In this document: piece by piece, positions 1-12,485 of the stretch
Position numbering within the stretch: position 1 is the first letter of the stretch
How the letters are laid out: each line of letters opens with the position of its first letter
DNA from: Podaxis mareebaensis
Taxonomy: Eukaryota; Basidiomycota; Agaricomycetes; Agaricales; Agaricaceae
Assembly: GCA_018524725.1 (NCBI GenBank)
Contig: JAEUWP010000407.1
Span: 1 to 64,000 of the forward strand
Length of the DNA stretch: 64,000 nucleotides
Reading direction: 5' to 3'
The notes under the pieces: model-generated
Seen by the model: the letters and a program-made list of their open reading frames with translations, nothing else
Told to the model about the DNA's origin: nothing
The model's database searches: none
Position numbers and translations under genes: made by a program

Positions 1-2090
1 GTTATAGTCCATCTTATTCTTCAGATGAATTATATAAATCAACATGTAATAACTATTTTAAGCCAATTTACTGATGATGTAGTATTGTCTGCCCTTTCTT
101 TATCTCTACCCTAGTGGGTCCCCACATGTTAGAATGTATCTCTTCACTGAACACCTTTGCCCTCTTGCCCTCTTGGACCTTGGAGATTAGTGATTAGGTT
201 GCCTTCCCATATGCACAGGACTCACAGAAAAAATCTGTGTCTACACCATCCTCCAACCTCAAACCAGTAACAAGTCCATCAAAAAGGAGCTTCCTTGCTG
301 CCTCAGGAGCAATGTGGCCAAGTCAATGATGAAGAACATCCAAAGTGAGTGGTTCACTGACTGCATTTATCTCCTCCTCTCTGATAACTTTGTACAGTCC
401 CTTCCCATTTCTGGGAATCTCTGCTATGTGAGCACCATTGACATCCCAAATGATGCACTTCCCATTCATGAAGGTTGTAGAGAAACTGGCATTGTCTAGC
501 TGTCTGACTGAAACAAGGGTGTAACCAGCTTGCAGGGAGTAGAGCACCTCTGTCAGGTGTAACTGTGATGAGGTAGTGCCATTGGACAGGGTGAGGATAA
601 CCTCACCCTTCCTGATGGCATTGAAGGCTTGTTTGTTGGTGGCTTGCAGTGGCTTGGGAGGGATCAGTTTGAGCAAGGTAAAGTCACTCCTGTAAGGGGA
701 GATGTGAGTAGTTGTACCAGAATCAAAGATCTTGACTCATGTCTGGGGAGCAGAATTGTTGACAATATTTGTGTCTTCTATGTCAATTGAGCATGCATTC
801 ATAGGTTCTTCATCAACACTTTCTGTTCCTTCAAAATCTGACCAGTCCTCTGACTCAACAGCATACTCCCCCTCAACCAATAGCCTGTCTGACCCATCAC
901 TGACCCTGGGTTCAGTCCAACTCAATTCCATCTCATTGTCTGACATTTCTTCAACTATGAAGGCATAATCTTCATCTTCTTCTACTGCATTTGCACTGAC
1001 ATTGGGTTTGGCAGGTACACTTCTGCCCCTTCCCTCCCCCTTCTTTGCCTTGTCTTTGTTAGGACACTCCCTCTTCCAATGTTCACCTCCACAAATCCAG
1101 CACAGCCCCTTTTTCTTTCCTTTCTCTTTCCCTTTCCCCTTATCCTTCCCTTTTCTGCCCATTTCAACACTCATAGCATCATCTGTCTGCTTTCTACCAC
1201 CTCAGGATCAGTCTGGGTGGATACAGTCCCATTCATTACTGATTAGAATGATCAGGATCTCAGGGCCAATTGTATGTTGAAGGGAACTGTGGAGTTGGGC
1301 AGCTGAAAGCTGATTTGAAGCATATGTCACAAGCCAGCAAGGTAAGGATTGAAAAATTGCACTCCTGTAATCATCATCATTGATGACCATACCAATAGCA
1401 CCAAGTTCAGCTTTCTGAGTGTGCAACTCACTCAGGAAAAGTCGAACATTGCCTTTGTCAGAACAGCAAGCTGTCATAAACTCTTGTCAAAGCCTAGCTT
1501 GTGAGAAGGCACTTTTGTATGTGTACTCCTATACAATAGCATACCACATGGCCTTGATATCATTGTAGGTTGAGACAACAATCAAGGTCAAGTCAGGGAG
1601 TCACTGAGCAAGAAGGGAACAAGTGACACTTTCATCTCTGTCCCATACCTCAACTATTTTGGGGGTAATAGTAGGTGCTGTTGATTCTGTAGTGGCAGCA
1701 GTGGATGATGCTGTGGCAGTCAGTGTAGTTGTAGGAGCAATAGCTGGGAATAGTGCAGGTGATCCTTTTGCACCTGTGGGAGTTGTAGGTCAGGCTGGAG
1801 TTTGGGGTGCTCCTACAGTAGTACTTGGAATGGCAGCTGAGAGTGAGGGCACAGTAGGGGGATTTGAAGATGACACAGTCAGACACAGCACACTTCCATT
1901 GAAGTGTCCCCACAGTCCCTTTCCCTGGATTATCATCTGGAAACACAGTGAGAATATTGCCCAGTTACCACTGGACACATCCAACTTTGGGACTGAGGCA
2001 GGCAGAACATCATTCACAGTAGACATCATAGGATTTGCTTTGAGTGTTGGCTTGTCTCTTCAGCAATGCAATGGGGCAGGGCCCATAACC
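1..2090 (-). mobile_element. Degenerate Ty1/copia LTR retrotransposon, gag to integrase N-terminus
   Basis: Read on the minus strand from 2029 downwards, fragments of one copia polyprotein occur in the right order. A UBN2-type gag starts at 2029 and continues at 1477-1208, a CCHC zinc knuckle (CWICGGEHWKRECPNK) lies near 1090, and an aspartic protease motif (DSGTTTHIS) has its DSG at 716-724. A GAG-pre-integrase segment with HxxH/CxxC elements follows (676 to about 200), then the start of the integrase core. The element leaves the window at base 1, so reverse transcriptase and the second LTR are not visible. It is dead: there are several stops and frameshifts, an in-frame TGA at 323-325 where the family usually has Arg, and the first integrase catalytic Asp is Asn (codon at 128-130). 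CpG is almost absent throughout. Confidence 0.9.
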
Positions 2091-2092
2091 TG
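2077..2092 (-). promoter_or_regulatory. Primer-binding site complementary to initiator tRNA-Met anticodon arm
   Basis: The plus strand here (GGGCCCATAACCTGAG) has the sequence of a eukaryotic initiator tRNA-Met anticodon arm, so the element's coding (minus) strand is complementary to it. It lies 50-60 nt upstream of the gag start, exactly where a priming site is expected. Drosophila copia is known to prime from an internal half of initiator tRNA-Met rather than its 3' end, and this element appears to do the same. Confidence 0.7.
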
Positions 2093-2560
2093 AGAGATGT
2101 ACAGATAAATTCAGTCACTTGAAATATGCATGAGTACTGAAGCAGAAGCATACATAGTATATAGCTTTTATAATAAAGGCTGTCATTAAGGGAGAATGTA
2201 TGGAGAAACAACATAAAGGATATAAGTCATATGAAAAAGCAGAAAATGAAATTTACTAGCCCTCCTTTCAGCCTATATACCTCCTGACTGCTTCAGGTAT
2301 GCATTTCAGCAGCCACTTGATATACTCAACACCACTTTGCTGACTCCAACAGAAAACCCTGCACCCAAGTCCTAGACTTGATAGCACATTATCCTTGCAT
2401 TTACACTCTGCTATGCATGAGCTGTACAATTTTTGGAACACCCTATACCTTGGAGGTATATTCACTAGAATCATTTCACCTTATGACTTGTAGTTAGAGT
2501 TCTGTTACTCCTTCAGTCATTACCTTAGTAATGTAAATACATTGTAGAAATGTTTCTCAC
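2091..2560 (-). repeat. Probable 5' LTR of the copia element (outer boundary not established)
   Basis: An LTR should begin immediately beyond the priming site. The plus strand reads TGAGAGA at 2091, fitting a TG...CA-ended LTR whose 3' end abuts the priming site. A candidate outer terminus reading TTTCTCA occurs at about 2552-2558. The stretch is AT-rich, lacks CpG and has no coding signal. The partner LTR is outside the window, so the outer end and any target-site duplication are guesses. Confidence 0.35.
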
Positions 2561-2950
2561 TTCTAATGACTCCTTCACCTTGAGGTAGAGTCATGTTATT
2601 TCTCCAGTTGACCATATGCTCTATGTACAATGTTGTATGCATGCTCTACATACCCTAGAACCTGGTGTTCTATTACTTACCCTATGCCCAGTATGCATCA
2701 TATATAAACTACATGTAATAAGCATACTTACTTCACTGGATTCATTCCTTGTCTACTCAACTACAGTTGCTTAGGATATACTTGACTCTTTCATTGATCT
2801 CACCAATCTGACCTACTTGCTTTGTCACTAGCATATAGCCAAAACCTCATTCTTCTGCATTCCTTTATTTTGTGAGTAACTGGTTTACTCTTCACTGCCT
2901 AATGTTGTGGTAGCAGCAATTCTGTTCTCATCAGATTTTGAATACCTTGA

Positions 2951-4047
2951 AGAGCTCAAGTTCCATTTCAACTATGAGGTCTCTTAGGAGACTGCTTGCA
3001 GACTGGATGGACAAGAACCCAGTTGGTCAAAAAGGGCAAGCATTGATGTCTTGATGGAGACAATTGCCCCTTTCATCAACAAATTCACATCTTCTCTCCA
3101 CATCTTGACCATTTCTTCCTTGTCATCAATGCTACTTGATGCACTTTTTGGTGCTCTCACTGTATTTCCAAACCTGTGATACCTTGAGCTTGACATGAGG
3201 TTTGACAAGACTATCCTTCCTTCAGACTCCCTGCTTCAGTTCATTGAGAGAATTCTTCTCTATTGCTCCACCTCAAATTCATCTCACCTCGGCAATAGGA
3301 TCTTTCACTTGACGACGAAGCTAAAAGAAAGGCAAGAATTGCAGCCTGGTCATGCATGAGCAGGTTGTTACAGGGCAGTATGCCGACTGTCTTATCCAAT
3401 CTGGAGACACTTTATCTTCCCACATCAGCACCTATTGATGTCACCTCGATGCTCTTGTGCCACTCCATCAATACCCTGATGCGTTTATGTTTTTCTGGTC
3501 ATTATTTCTCATCAAGGCAGCCATCACAGATATTTGATTTATTTTCTGAAAGGCCTTTCCATTCTCCTCTTATGTATCTCGGAGTTGAATTGGAGACGCT
3601 TGATTTGACCAACCTCGCTGTGGTTGCAAGGAGGTTTCCTCTTTTATACGAGCTCGTAATTATTACAGCAAAGTCGGTCACTGTGGTCAGTTCACTTACT
3701 TCACCCTACTCATATGGTGCTAATGTCCTGTCATATAGTTACCATCTGCACAGAGCGTCCGAATGGATCCATTCGTATTCGCACAGACAAATATGAGCCC
3801 TATCCTGGGGTTCCACGTCCATCAACCTCTATCCCCAGCATCCCCAACAATATGCGAGGTGCTTGCAGACTGGAAACTCTGTGATATTGGTGTATATTTT
3901 GAACGCTTCCAACAGTTCCAGACAGCAAGTTTTGCGAACTCTCGCGGCGAGTACGCAGCCATGTTTGCAATTCGAGAATTTGTTCTTTCAATCCAATACT
4001 TTAAAGGCCAAGATCCCTCGAAATTTGTGTTGGATCTCGACTGGTGA
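2951..4047 (+). pseudogene. F-box/LRR-like protein, decayed C-terminal part
   Basis: Three stretches read like the leucine-rich C-terminal half of Agaricomycete F-box proteins. The first, about 3030-3290, contains motifs such as FPNL-stop-YLELDMRFDK. The second is 3356-3685. The third is 3739-4047, joined to the second in phase by a 53-nt intron (3686-3738) with a clean CTAAT branch site. The first stretch contains an in-frame TGA at 3177-3179 where the motif expects Arg (CGA to TGA), and it lies inside the CpG-free zone. I cannot see an F-box at the N-terminus; upstream sequence merges into the retroelement flank. The 3' end overlaps the end of the convergent Rieske-DUF455 gene by 47 bp. Family assignment rests on leucine pattern and motif memory, so it is tentative. 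It could be a live gene with a different first exon. Confidence 0.4.
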
Positions 4048-5871
4048 CTGGTGTTCCCTTCCCGGAACCTTCCTCGTATTCTACGGGAACGTCTGCGAGA
4101 GCACCATTAAACTTCTCCCAACTCCCGACATCACCGCCCGATTGCGTCCCTTTTCCGAATTTCTCCTTGGGACCATCCAGTTCACCAATCCCAAGTTCCC
4201 CTCGCAGATCCTCATAGAATTCCCTTGTCATTCCTGCTATTTCTCTTGCTTCGACATTAAACGGCCCCTTGACTTCGCCTCTCCAACCTCTCCTCACTTC
4301 TTCTCTAAACGCTTTAATCACGCCACCGTCGTCACGGGTAATCCCTTGTTGCTCGCAGATCCACATGAACCATCGATGTCCAGTAGTCACATGTGTAACC
4401 TCATCTGCGTGGATAATTTCCATAACTTTGACCGTGTCCATGTCCCCTGCACGCCGGAACCGCTCGATCGTGCCTGGATTGACATCAAGTCCTCGGGCCT
4501 CATGCACAAGATGGATGATGGCGAGACGAGCACGAAGAGAGTGCGCAGTTGTGGTAGCAGATTCCCAGAGGGAGGCATGTACTGGCATGCTTCCGTATAG
4601 TGTGGAAGGAGAAATTGCGCTTAAACGAGACGTAAGAAGAGAGCTGATCAGTAGTAGAGGTCAATATCAGCACTGGCGTAGGCAAATTAAGTGACATACA
4701 AGTGTTTGGCTTCGTCAAGGGCCATTTTGGTAAAATCGTGGAAGAAGGCGGATGGTATGTCAGGATGTGACGGTCCGAATCGGGCCATGATGTCCCACCT
4801 GTCGATCTCAAGCGTTATATCCTTCCTCATCTTGGTCGGATGTCATCGAGTGCACTCACGCCAAGTCAATACTGAATGAGGTCACCTAAGCTTCCTGGGG
4901 TGGACAGAGTGTACAACAAACTTACGCCCATTGCTCAATATTTGCTAGAGCGTGTAGCATGACCGCCCTATTTTTCCTATTCTTCACCTTGGCTGGGTCG
5001 GCCTTCAGATTGCGTGTCCAAGACGCATCACGAGAAGGCACTTCTGGCGGTTGTGGCGCGTTGGGTGACTTATGTCCGATGGAACTCAGTTTGCCCATCC
5101 TGAATAGATGCACAACGTGCTTTGTGCGTTCCACCTGTGTGCACAAACCTCAACGAAAGTACCAATAAACTTCCTGCGGCAATTAAGCGTACCTTCAAGG
5201 TGGGATTAGGGGTATTCAAGATCAGAACGGCCCACTGCATTAACGTCTTTGGTGGATCGTTAAGCGGTACCACAGGTTCATCTTCGACTGGTAATGCACT
5301 GTCATCCCGGAGGTCATTATTATCCCTGACATTCGGAGATGAAACGGGTGGTGGATCAGCGAACTCTGGACGTAAAGATCATCAATTAGTTTGTCATGCT
5401 TGGAGGGTAAATGATTGCAGTGCACCTTCGGAAACAGGTCGTAGTTCAACCAAGCGCCAGCCAGATCCTTCCTCAGGCACCTCGATTGATACCATCTCCA
5501 CAGCCTTGGTATTTGCAGTCACGTGCACTGCAAAAGTGCAAGCTTTCAATCCAGTTTCACTCTTCCCTGTGCGTAAATCAAAATCATATCTGACCCAGCG
5601 TTATCAGAAGTGTCGGGATAAGAAATGGCGGGCACATCTGACGGACCTGTGCCATGGGCAAACAGCAACCACGCTGTTATCGCATTCCTCTATTTCGGCA
5701 TGGGACATATCAGCCCCTAGATGCGGACAACTTGCTTCCATAGCGTAGAGTTGTTTAGAATTGGTATTTAGTCGATACGATGGGTCAGAAACTCTTGCCC
5801 CTGAACCGGGTTCTGGTTGTTCTCCACCGGTTGCTTGATCATGTTTCGGGTTATCTTGGGCCGTGGATAAC
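4001..5871 (-). CDS. Rieske [2Fe-2S] domain fused to DUF455 ferritin-like domain
   Basis: Exons in transcript order: 5871-5647, 5589-5426, 5365-5193, 5134-4926, 4825-4700, 4643-4001; the start exon upstream of 5871 is unresolved. Exons 1-2 encode a Rieske domain: CPHLGADMSHAEIE, then CPWH split by an intron just after the His, then RYDFDLRTGKSE. A 60-nt intron (5366-5425, branch CTAAT, phase-compatible) joins it to an acidic linker and a full DUF455 (COG2833) domain. That domain shows the four-helix di-iron ligand set: Glu in NIEQW, ExxH in DEAKH, Glu in VHEARG, ExxH in DEVTH. Ferritin-like DUF455 proteins are distant relatives of the tRNA hydroxylase MiaE; substrate unknown. No signal peptide is evident. 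The fusion is inferred from in-phase splicing, and two adjacent genes remain possible. The 4826-4925 acceptor is the least certain splice site. Confidence 0.8.
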
Positions 5872-6354
5872 CTGAAAAGTATTAGAGAACGATAGTACCC
5901 CTCCCGCGACCGCAATGTCAGGAAAAACCGGAAATGGCTGAGAAGTTGACTGAACGGTGCGATCCTAATGATGGCAGAGGTCAGATTAAAACCATGTCAG
6001 TAGGAAGATTACAATGGATGTAGGGACGAACTCAAGCAGTTCAACCATGAGGGAATTTAGATTACGTGAGAGTTGGGGGTTAAGAGTAAGCAGGGGGTTT
6101 GGTTCGCACGCTTACGGAGACATCTCAAGCGCTAGTGATGTCAATGTAAGCATTCAGGAAACCCAACCTAAAATACAAGACAAATTTTCTAGTCGTTTTA
6201 CAGGAACGGAATATAGAAACATGTACAGTACGGTATGTTGTCAAAGTGGTTAATCACAGCTATAGACGGCTACACTAAAAGCGCAAGTGTCCATGTCAGT
6301 TTCGAAAGCGATATCCCAGAACTTAAACAACCTAAACAAAAGCAGAGAGCTATT

Positions 6355-9300
6355 TCACATCATGGGGAGTTGGACCGGTTGGAAGGAACTGAACCCGTTG
6401 TGCATTGTTTGCGGCATGCCCACGCCTTGATGCTGCATGGCAGGGTGATAGGACGGCGGGGTGGCATGTTGCCTCATAGCGTTGGGTGGTGATGGTGAAG
6501 GATCAGGTGTCCAGGAGAATCTGTCATATGCGGTAAGCATTCGAGACGTCGACAAGCAGTGGGGACTGTAAATTTACCCAGGCATCATCATGTTCTGCCA
6601 CCAAGAAGGATTCTTGATAGCTTGCATGGTGGCAAGCATTTCCTCGTCAGGCGAGTAGCTATTGCCCAGGACAGCGAGCTCCATGTCAGATCCAAAATGT
6701 ATAGGGCCTGTACCCGAGTTGTAGGTGGCTTCCGGGCGATAGATAGGAGTCTGGAGGTTCTGAGTGTGAGTCTGCATTCCATTTGGGTTGTAACCGAGGT
6801 TTTGATCAGGCTGCATCGAGGTTTGTGGCTGTTGAGCCACAGAGAAGACTGTCACTGAGCCTGGAGGCATCTGATTCCCACTAGGACTCTCGGTCTGGAT
6901 GTGACTTGGCGGATTGGGGTGAAGACGGCCGACAGTTGCTCCATCACGGCGATGACGGGAAAGGAGACTGGCCAAAAAGCGAGCATAGAGTTTAGGTGTA
7001 TGCCTATCGTCTATCGCGATCTTTGGAGAACTGAGCGTCTGGATTAACCGCCCGATTAACTCGAAGATGCAGCTCTCTTGTTCTTTGCTAAGGAGTGAAG
7101 CGAATTCAGGTCTCAACAACTGATCCTCATCAAGTTAGGTCGCGTGACAAATTGAACATAACGAGGTGCGCACCTTAAGAAGGAAGGCTGATGCAAAAGA
7201 AGCGAAGACGAAATGACCTGCAGCATGGGTTTGATTCAATCGCACGAGGCCTCCTCAGATGGGAAAGGGCTTACCATCCGGAGCATAGCGCATATACCCA
7301 CTTGGGTATAACCCCTCAATCATATTCTTGATAACCGATTTGGCAGCTTCCAAGCACTGCGGGACAGTGAGTGCGCATAAAAGGCAACTTGATATATATG
7401 CACACCTTAGTGAAAAATACATGATCACTGTGCTCGATGCCGCGTTGGAAAGCTTGCTGGAATCCGAATGAGAACATGACAAGCCGAGAGTAGCCGACCA
7501 AACTGGAAGGGGGAAGGTCAGGTTCAAATTGTCCCTATTTAAAGATTTGGATGATAACTCACAATGGCAACAACGAGCAACGGAAGACGCAACCAGGATC
7601 TAGAGACGATGTCACTACGTGCTTGTGACCTCTCGAAACTGTACACACCATTAGGGTCTGAACCTGCTTCGAAGCGTTTCAGCCACTCATTATGATATTG
7701 CGTCAAGTATTCATCATGCTTCATCGTTATCTTTCGGAAATCAACGTTCTACATTTACATCAGTTGACAGCCAGGAGTTCCTCGACTGAATCACTGACCT
7801 TATTAAGGCCACTCGGAGCAGAAGGATCGCTGAAGATCTCGTCGTGGAATTTCGCCACGATTTGAAGTAACGCTGAATAAGCGCAGAGGTGGATGTCATA
7901 CTGAATGGCAGTCAGACGGCAACGAACCCAGAGAAAGAGTCTGCTCCATACCGGAAGATTGTATTGTGATTTCTTGTACCAGTCTTGAGCATTGCGAACG
8001 ATGCTAGAAGACAGATGTTTAGGTGTTTATCAAGGAGACCAAATGCACAGCACTCACTAATCCTCTTTGATCGTGGAAGGCTTTCCGAATTGTGTGGCGG
8101 TGGAACGATCCAAGTTGAAACATAGCATCCAAACCCGTGCACGATTAAGCATCTCACGCTCCTCCTTCTCGTTCTTCGGCTTGGCAGAAGAAACGTGATG
8201 AAGGTTGAGATCTGTTGCAATTCTGGAGGTATCAAGATCAGAAAAGATACGGGACACGTGAGTCTGATCTAACATACCGAATGGCAAGGCCAGTATACAA
8301 CCAACTCCGATCCTCTTCCCATCTTTTCGCAGGAACCGCATAGATGCTCATAAGAATATAAGCTTGACACAACTCCACGGATTTCCAGCCATCAATCAAA
8401 GCATTTGCAGCGGAATGTTTGGCGAAGTGCATCGCAATGGGGTATATCTCCGACTTTTCTGCATAGTATCTAGAAGAGATTGCGCAGACTGGTAATCCCT
8501 CAGATATTGTTTAAGTGAGGTAACAACTAATCACTGACCGACAGTGAACAAGAACGGACAGCGGGCGAAAGTCGACGCAGGTGTGTGTAGCACGGGATCG
8601 AGCAAAGAGATAAATGGCTAGCTCGGTTGTCGCTGAGTTTATTTTCGGAGCAAACCAAGGAAGAGAACTCACGTTGACGTATGTATAGAATCTGGTGGAC
8701 AAACGCCATTAACGTATGTTAACGAAATCAAGCGATAGATTTGACGTACATGTCGAAAAGTTTCTGGACATCCTCCACGTTGACCAATCCATGTACCAGT
8801 ATCTCCGGTGGACTATGCTGCTCTATGAGCGAAGCTCTGATGCCCAAATCAGAAGCAGGGCCTGTCCACATGGAACCATATTAACAACGACATATTGCGT
8901 TACGAAGAGAGGCAGAACCTACCTGGCATGAAATATGTTTCGTTAGCCACCCCCTGGAGATGACAAGACATGTCAAATGGAAATCCTGAGAAACGAACGG
9001 AAGTAAACGCACGACGTTGTCATCGTTCAAATCCTCTTCCGTAACATTCACGTCTCGTGCACGGTCCTTCTTCCCTTTGACCTTGCTGCTGTTGATGCTC
9101 AGATTTGCTATCAAACCCAATGGGACATGGGCATCCGGTAGGGAAGCCTGTATCTTCTCTGCATCACCGGAAGTACTTCCTCCTTCTGGGTCCTCGTCCT
9201 CGGAGGCAACCAACTCGATAGCAGGCGTCTCGGAATCGCCATCTGATTCTGCCTCTTCCTTGTTACGCAGTTCCGTGAACACGTTTGGACCTGCGGCGTT

Positions 9301-12300
9301 GCCCGCGTCACGCACACTCGACTGGAGCCGATCCAGCCAAGCCAAAACATTACGATTATTCTGGTCTGAGGGAGAAGTCGCCATGCGGTAGGAGGCGATA
9401 GAGAGCGGGGTCGCAAGGTAAGGATTATGTAGCTGTAGTTCATCAGAAACAGGGGCAATGGACACGAGGTGATTGCATACTTGTTTGAGGAGAGATTCGA
9501 TGATAGCATCCTTTTGTCTGATTTGTGCGAGCAGATATTCGCGTTTACTAGAACCAGAGTGCAATGGTAAGTGCAAGTTCAACAAAGGCGAGGTAGAAGG
9601 GGAGGAAGATGAAGACGAAGTCGATGAATTCGAAGAGAGGGAGGATGATGACGAGGATCTGTTAAGGCGTGGCATCTTTCAAGGGGGCCAAGGGGGCCAA
9701 AGTCTGACGGAGAGGTATGGCAGAAAGAGCCCGTCCTTAAGACGGCTCGCAAAAGAACCCTCAAGTGGTTTTCTGCGAGAAATGCGCAGTCCACGGCGAG
9801 GCGATCAAGAACGGAACGAGGGTGAAATAATCAATGACCGACAGGGAAGACGGTCAAAATGGTGGAGGTAAATTTTCGTGGGACATGAGGCGGTTCCACC
9901 TACTTTGGAGCAGTTCTCGGTTTACGACCTTCCACGATACAAACGTGGCCACCGGCTTTGCATCTCTCGCAAGTGTTGTCATCCTTCGCAAAATTACATT
10001 TCATCTGTTGTTCGGGTCAGTACGAAGATCACACATGACGAAATCTGTGTCGGAGTAAGCGGTTCAAAGATAGCTGGAGATAAGTTAACCGAGAAGGTTT
10101 TCCACTAAGAGTGGTATGGTCATCCTATCAAAAGCGCTAGGCTATGGTATGCCGTAGCGGACCCCAAGACTAGGCGTAAAAAATGAAACACGGTCCGAAG
10201 AGGACCTGAAGGGTACAATGCACTCCGAGCAGTTGACCATCAAAAAGCGATACCACAACGCCAAGAAGGCATGATAGTTGCTGCGGAGTCTCGGTGAAGC
10301 CGTTAATTGAACCAAGGGACGAACCTTGAGCTTTTTGCAATGTTTGCAGGCGCCCGGTCTACAAGATCACATGTGTCCGAGCCCCAGATGGAGGTGTCAC
10401 GTTGTGATTAATTGAAGGGGCCAGTTAAGGGGCAAAGCAAGCGCAGAGTTCGGGAGCGAATTGGTACCGGACAGGCGGATTCGCAGAGGCAGTGCAAAAA
10501 GGGGAGCCGGGAGGACCCAATGCCGGATCGATGGATAAGTCGAGGTGCAAATTTCCATGAACAGAAATGTAGTTTTGACATATCAGAACGTTGACGATTT
10601 GAGGCAGGAAGAAGGCAGTCGAGGATGAAGAAAATCGGGAGTAGTGCGGGAAACGTTTCGTTGATTGCAAAGATCAAATCGTATTCGCCAAAGAATCAAC
10701 GGATCAAATAGTTCGGAGTGAAATGAGCCGTTTCGGTGTCGTCAAAAAGACGGATTTCGCCGACGTCAGGTAGGCATATGCGCAGCAGAACCACGGAACG
10801 GGGTATAATCCCAGTGGCATCCCATAGCCGCCAACGGAACCAAATGTCCGAAGGATGTCATCGTTAGCGCACATGGTGACGCCAATTCCATTGATGGAAG
10901 GAGTCCAGAAGATCAAAGAGAAAATTTTTGGTTAGCAAAAACCAGAGATTGAAAACGAGAGGAACGCACAATCTTGGCCCTTTTTCTGCCTTTCCATCGG
11001 CACTGACCACGCCCAAACCTGCCATCCCGACACTGATACCCCCACCGTAACCTTCACCCTCCTCCTCCTCGCTTTCCTCTTCAGTGTCCCCTTCCCCAGT
11101 GGCCCAATACTCTCCACTACCGCCTCGCTTGCCACGCTTGCGCTTTCTAGGATTTGTATTATCCAAAGAAATAGCCTGGGGTGGCCGAAATATCGTGTTG
11201 ACATTTGGTGATGGTCGTTTTGGCATTCCTATCGTAGCCGGTTTCTGGGAACTTCGGGCAGCCTGAGAGACACCGTTACCCGAAGCTTCCCCTTCCCTTT
11301 GAGGGCCTTGAGGGGACAGCTCCCCGGTGCCCCCGCTGGCCTGCGTTTGATCAGGTCGTGCCGCGGACGTTGGCGAACTGGAAGGGGTTTGAAGTTTCGG
11401 CTTATAGTGCTGAATATTCAGCTGATTAGTAGTATAGAGATTGGATCCACGAGTCTCCCTCAGGGGCTGCTTTCGGCTTTTGGACGGGCTCGTATCATTT
11501 GTGTTCGGCGGTTGCTGGGAATATTGTTGGGCGACCGACGGGCGCTGTTGATCCGGAAGGGTGTTATTTTGTGTGTGCCGATACTGCTGCAGGGCATACT
11601 GCAGACGCTGGTTTTCGGGAGGGTGAGACTGAGACTGAGACTGTGGTTGCCCCTGGAACTGTTGTTGCACTTGCTGGCCTTGTTGCTGTGGTACTTTTTG
11701 ATTTCTTTGGACTGCATGAACGTCCTGCGCCTGTTGAATCTGGTGGTGTCGCTGCTCTTGGTATGCCTGCTGCGGCTGCTGCTGTACCCCACGCTGTGGC
11801 TGCGTGTGGTCTGGGGTATGCGTGTGAGAGTGGAGGGTAGAATCAGGGGTCGGATGTTGGTACAGTTGTTGGGAGTCGGGGGTGGACACCTTCGTCGCCA
11901 CTACCGAGCCCGTTGCATTAAGCAGTTCCGAAGCATAGTAGGAGCCGTATAATGTGCCTTGTTGTGACGGCTGCGGATACAAACCCGTGCTCGTTGGGCT
12001 GACGGTATCGGATATAGATTCGGCAAAGGGAGCAGAAGAGTAATCGTGGAGGAAGTCGGGATATGCGTTTGTGTCTCGCTCATAATGCTCCTCTTCGCTG
12101 TAGGCGCCAGTCCATTGCGGATATGGATGACCATTGGCATCGGTCTGCGACTGTAGTGAACTTGGTGGGTCGTAGAGAGCTGAAGCAGAACCAATCCCGG
12201 AGGGTGAGACCAAGGAGCCTGCGACCACATTGTGCGAAAACGTCGAAGTCGGAAACTGCTCGGCGGCATAAAGCCAGTTACTCGAATCGAGGGGGGACGG

Positions 12301-12485
12301 GTGAGGTTGTACGCTCTGACTCGTGTCTGCAGACCAGTGGGTATAAGTGGTCGCTTTCTGAGCTTATCAGGCCACGCACCCATAGAGCCGGATCCTAATT
12401 GCTGGCGAGAACGACCTACTTCTCGTCGAGCATCAAGACCTTGAGGGTTCGTAGAGCCATTGGCTCCAGGGCCGGATGAGTGCAT
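6355..12485 (-). CDS. Zn2Cys6 fungal-specific transcription factor (large, many introns)
   Basis: Exon 1 (12485-12380) starts at ATG and splices through a 53-nt intron to a long exon (12326 to about 10970). That exon encodes a Gln/Pro/Ser-rich region, a basic KRKRGKR stretch and an acidic run. The zinc cluster is split: ACKHCKKLK ends at 10325 and MKCNF...CERCKAGGHVC lies at 10004-9904, giving C-x2-C-x6-C-x8-C-x2-C-x6-C. A coiled-coil linker (KREYLLAQIRQKDAIIESLL) follows near 9550. The fungal_trans middle homology region lies at about 7170-8900, including LNRARVWMLCFNLDRS and HFVFASFASAFLLK. The C-terminus (7120-6578 and 6520-6355) is Gln/Pro/Met-rich and ends at a stop. The introns between 10970 and 10366 and between 9903 and 9550 are unusually long; a serine-rich segment at 9675-9555 may be an extra exon. 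Nuclear DNA-binding regulator; target genes unknown. Confidence 0.85.

Noticed and set aside
11299..11952. 217-codon plus-strand Leu/Arg-rich frame
   Set aside because: Antisense shadow of the Gln-rich exon of the Zn2Cys6 factor; CAG-type codons read backwards give Leu.
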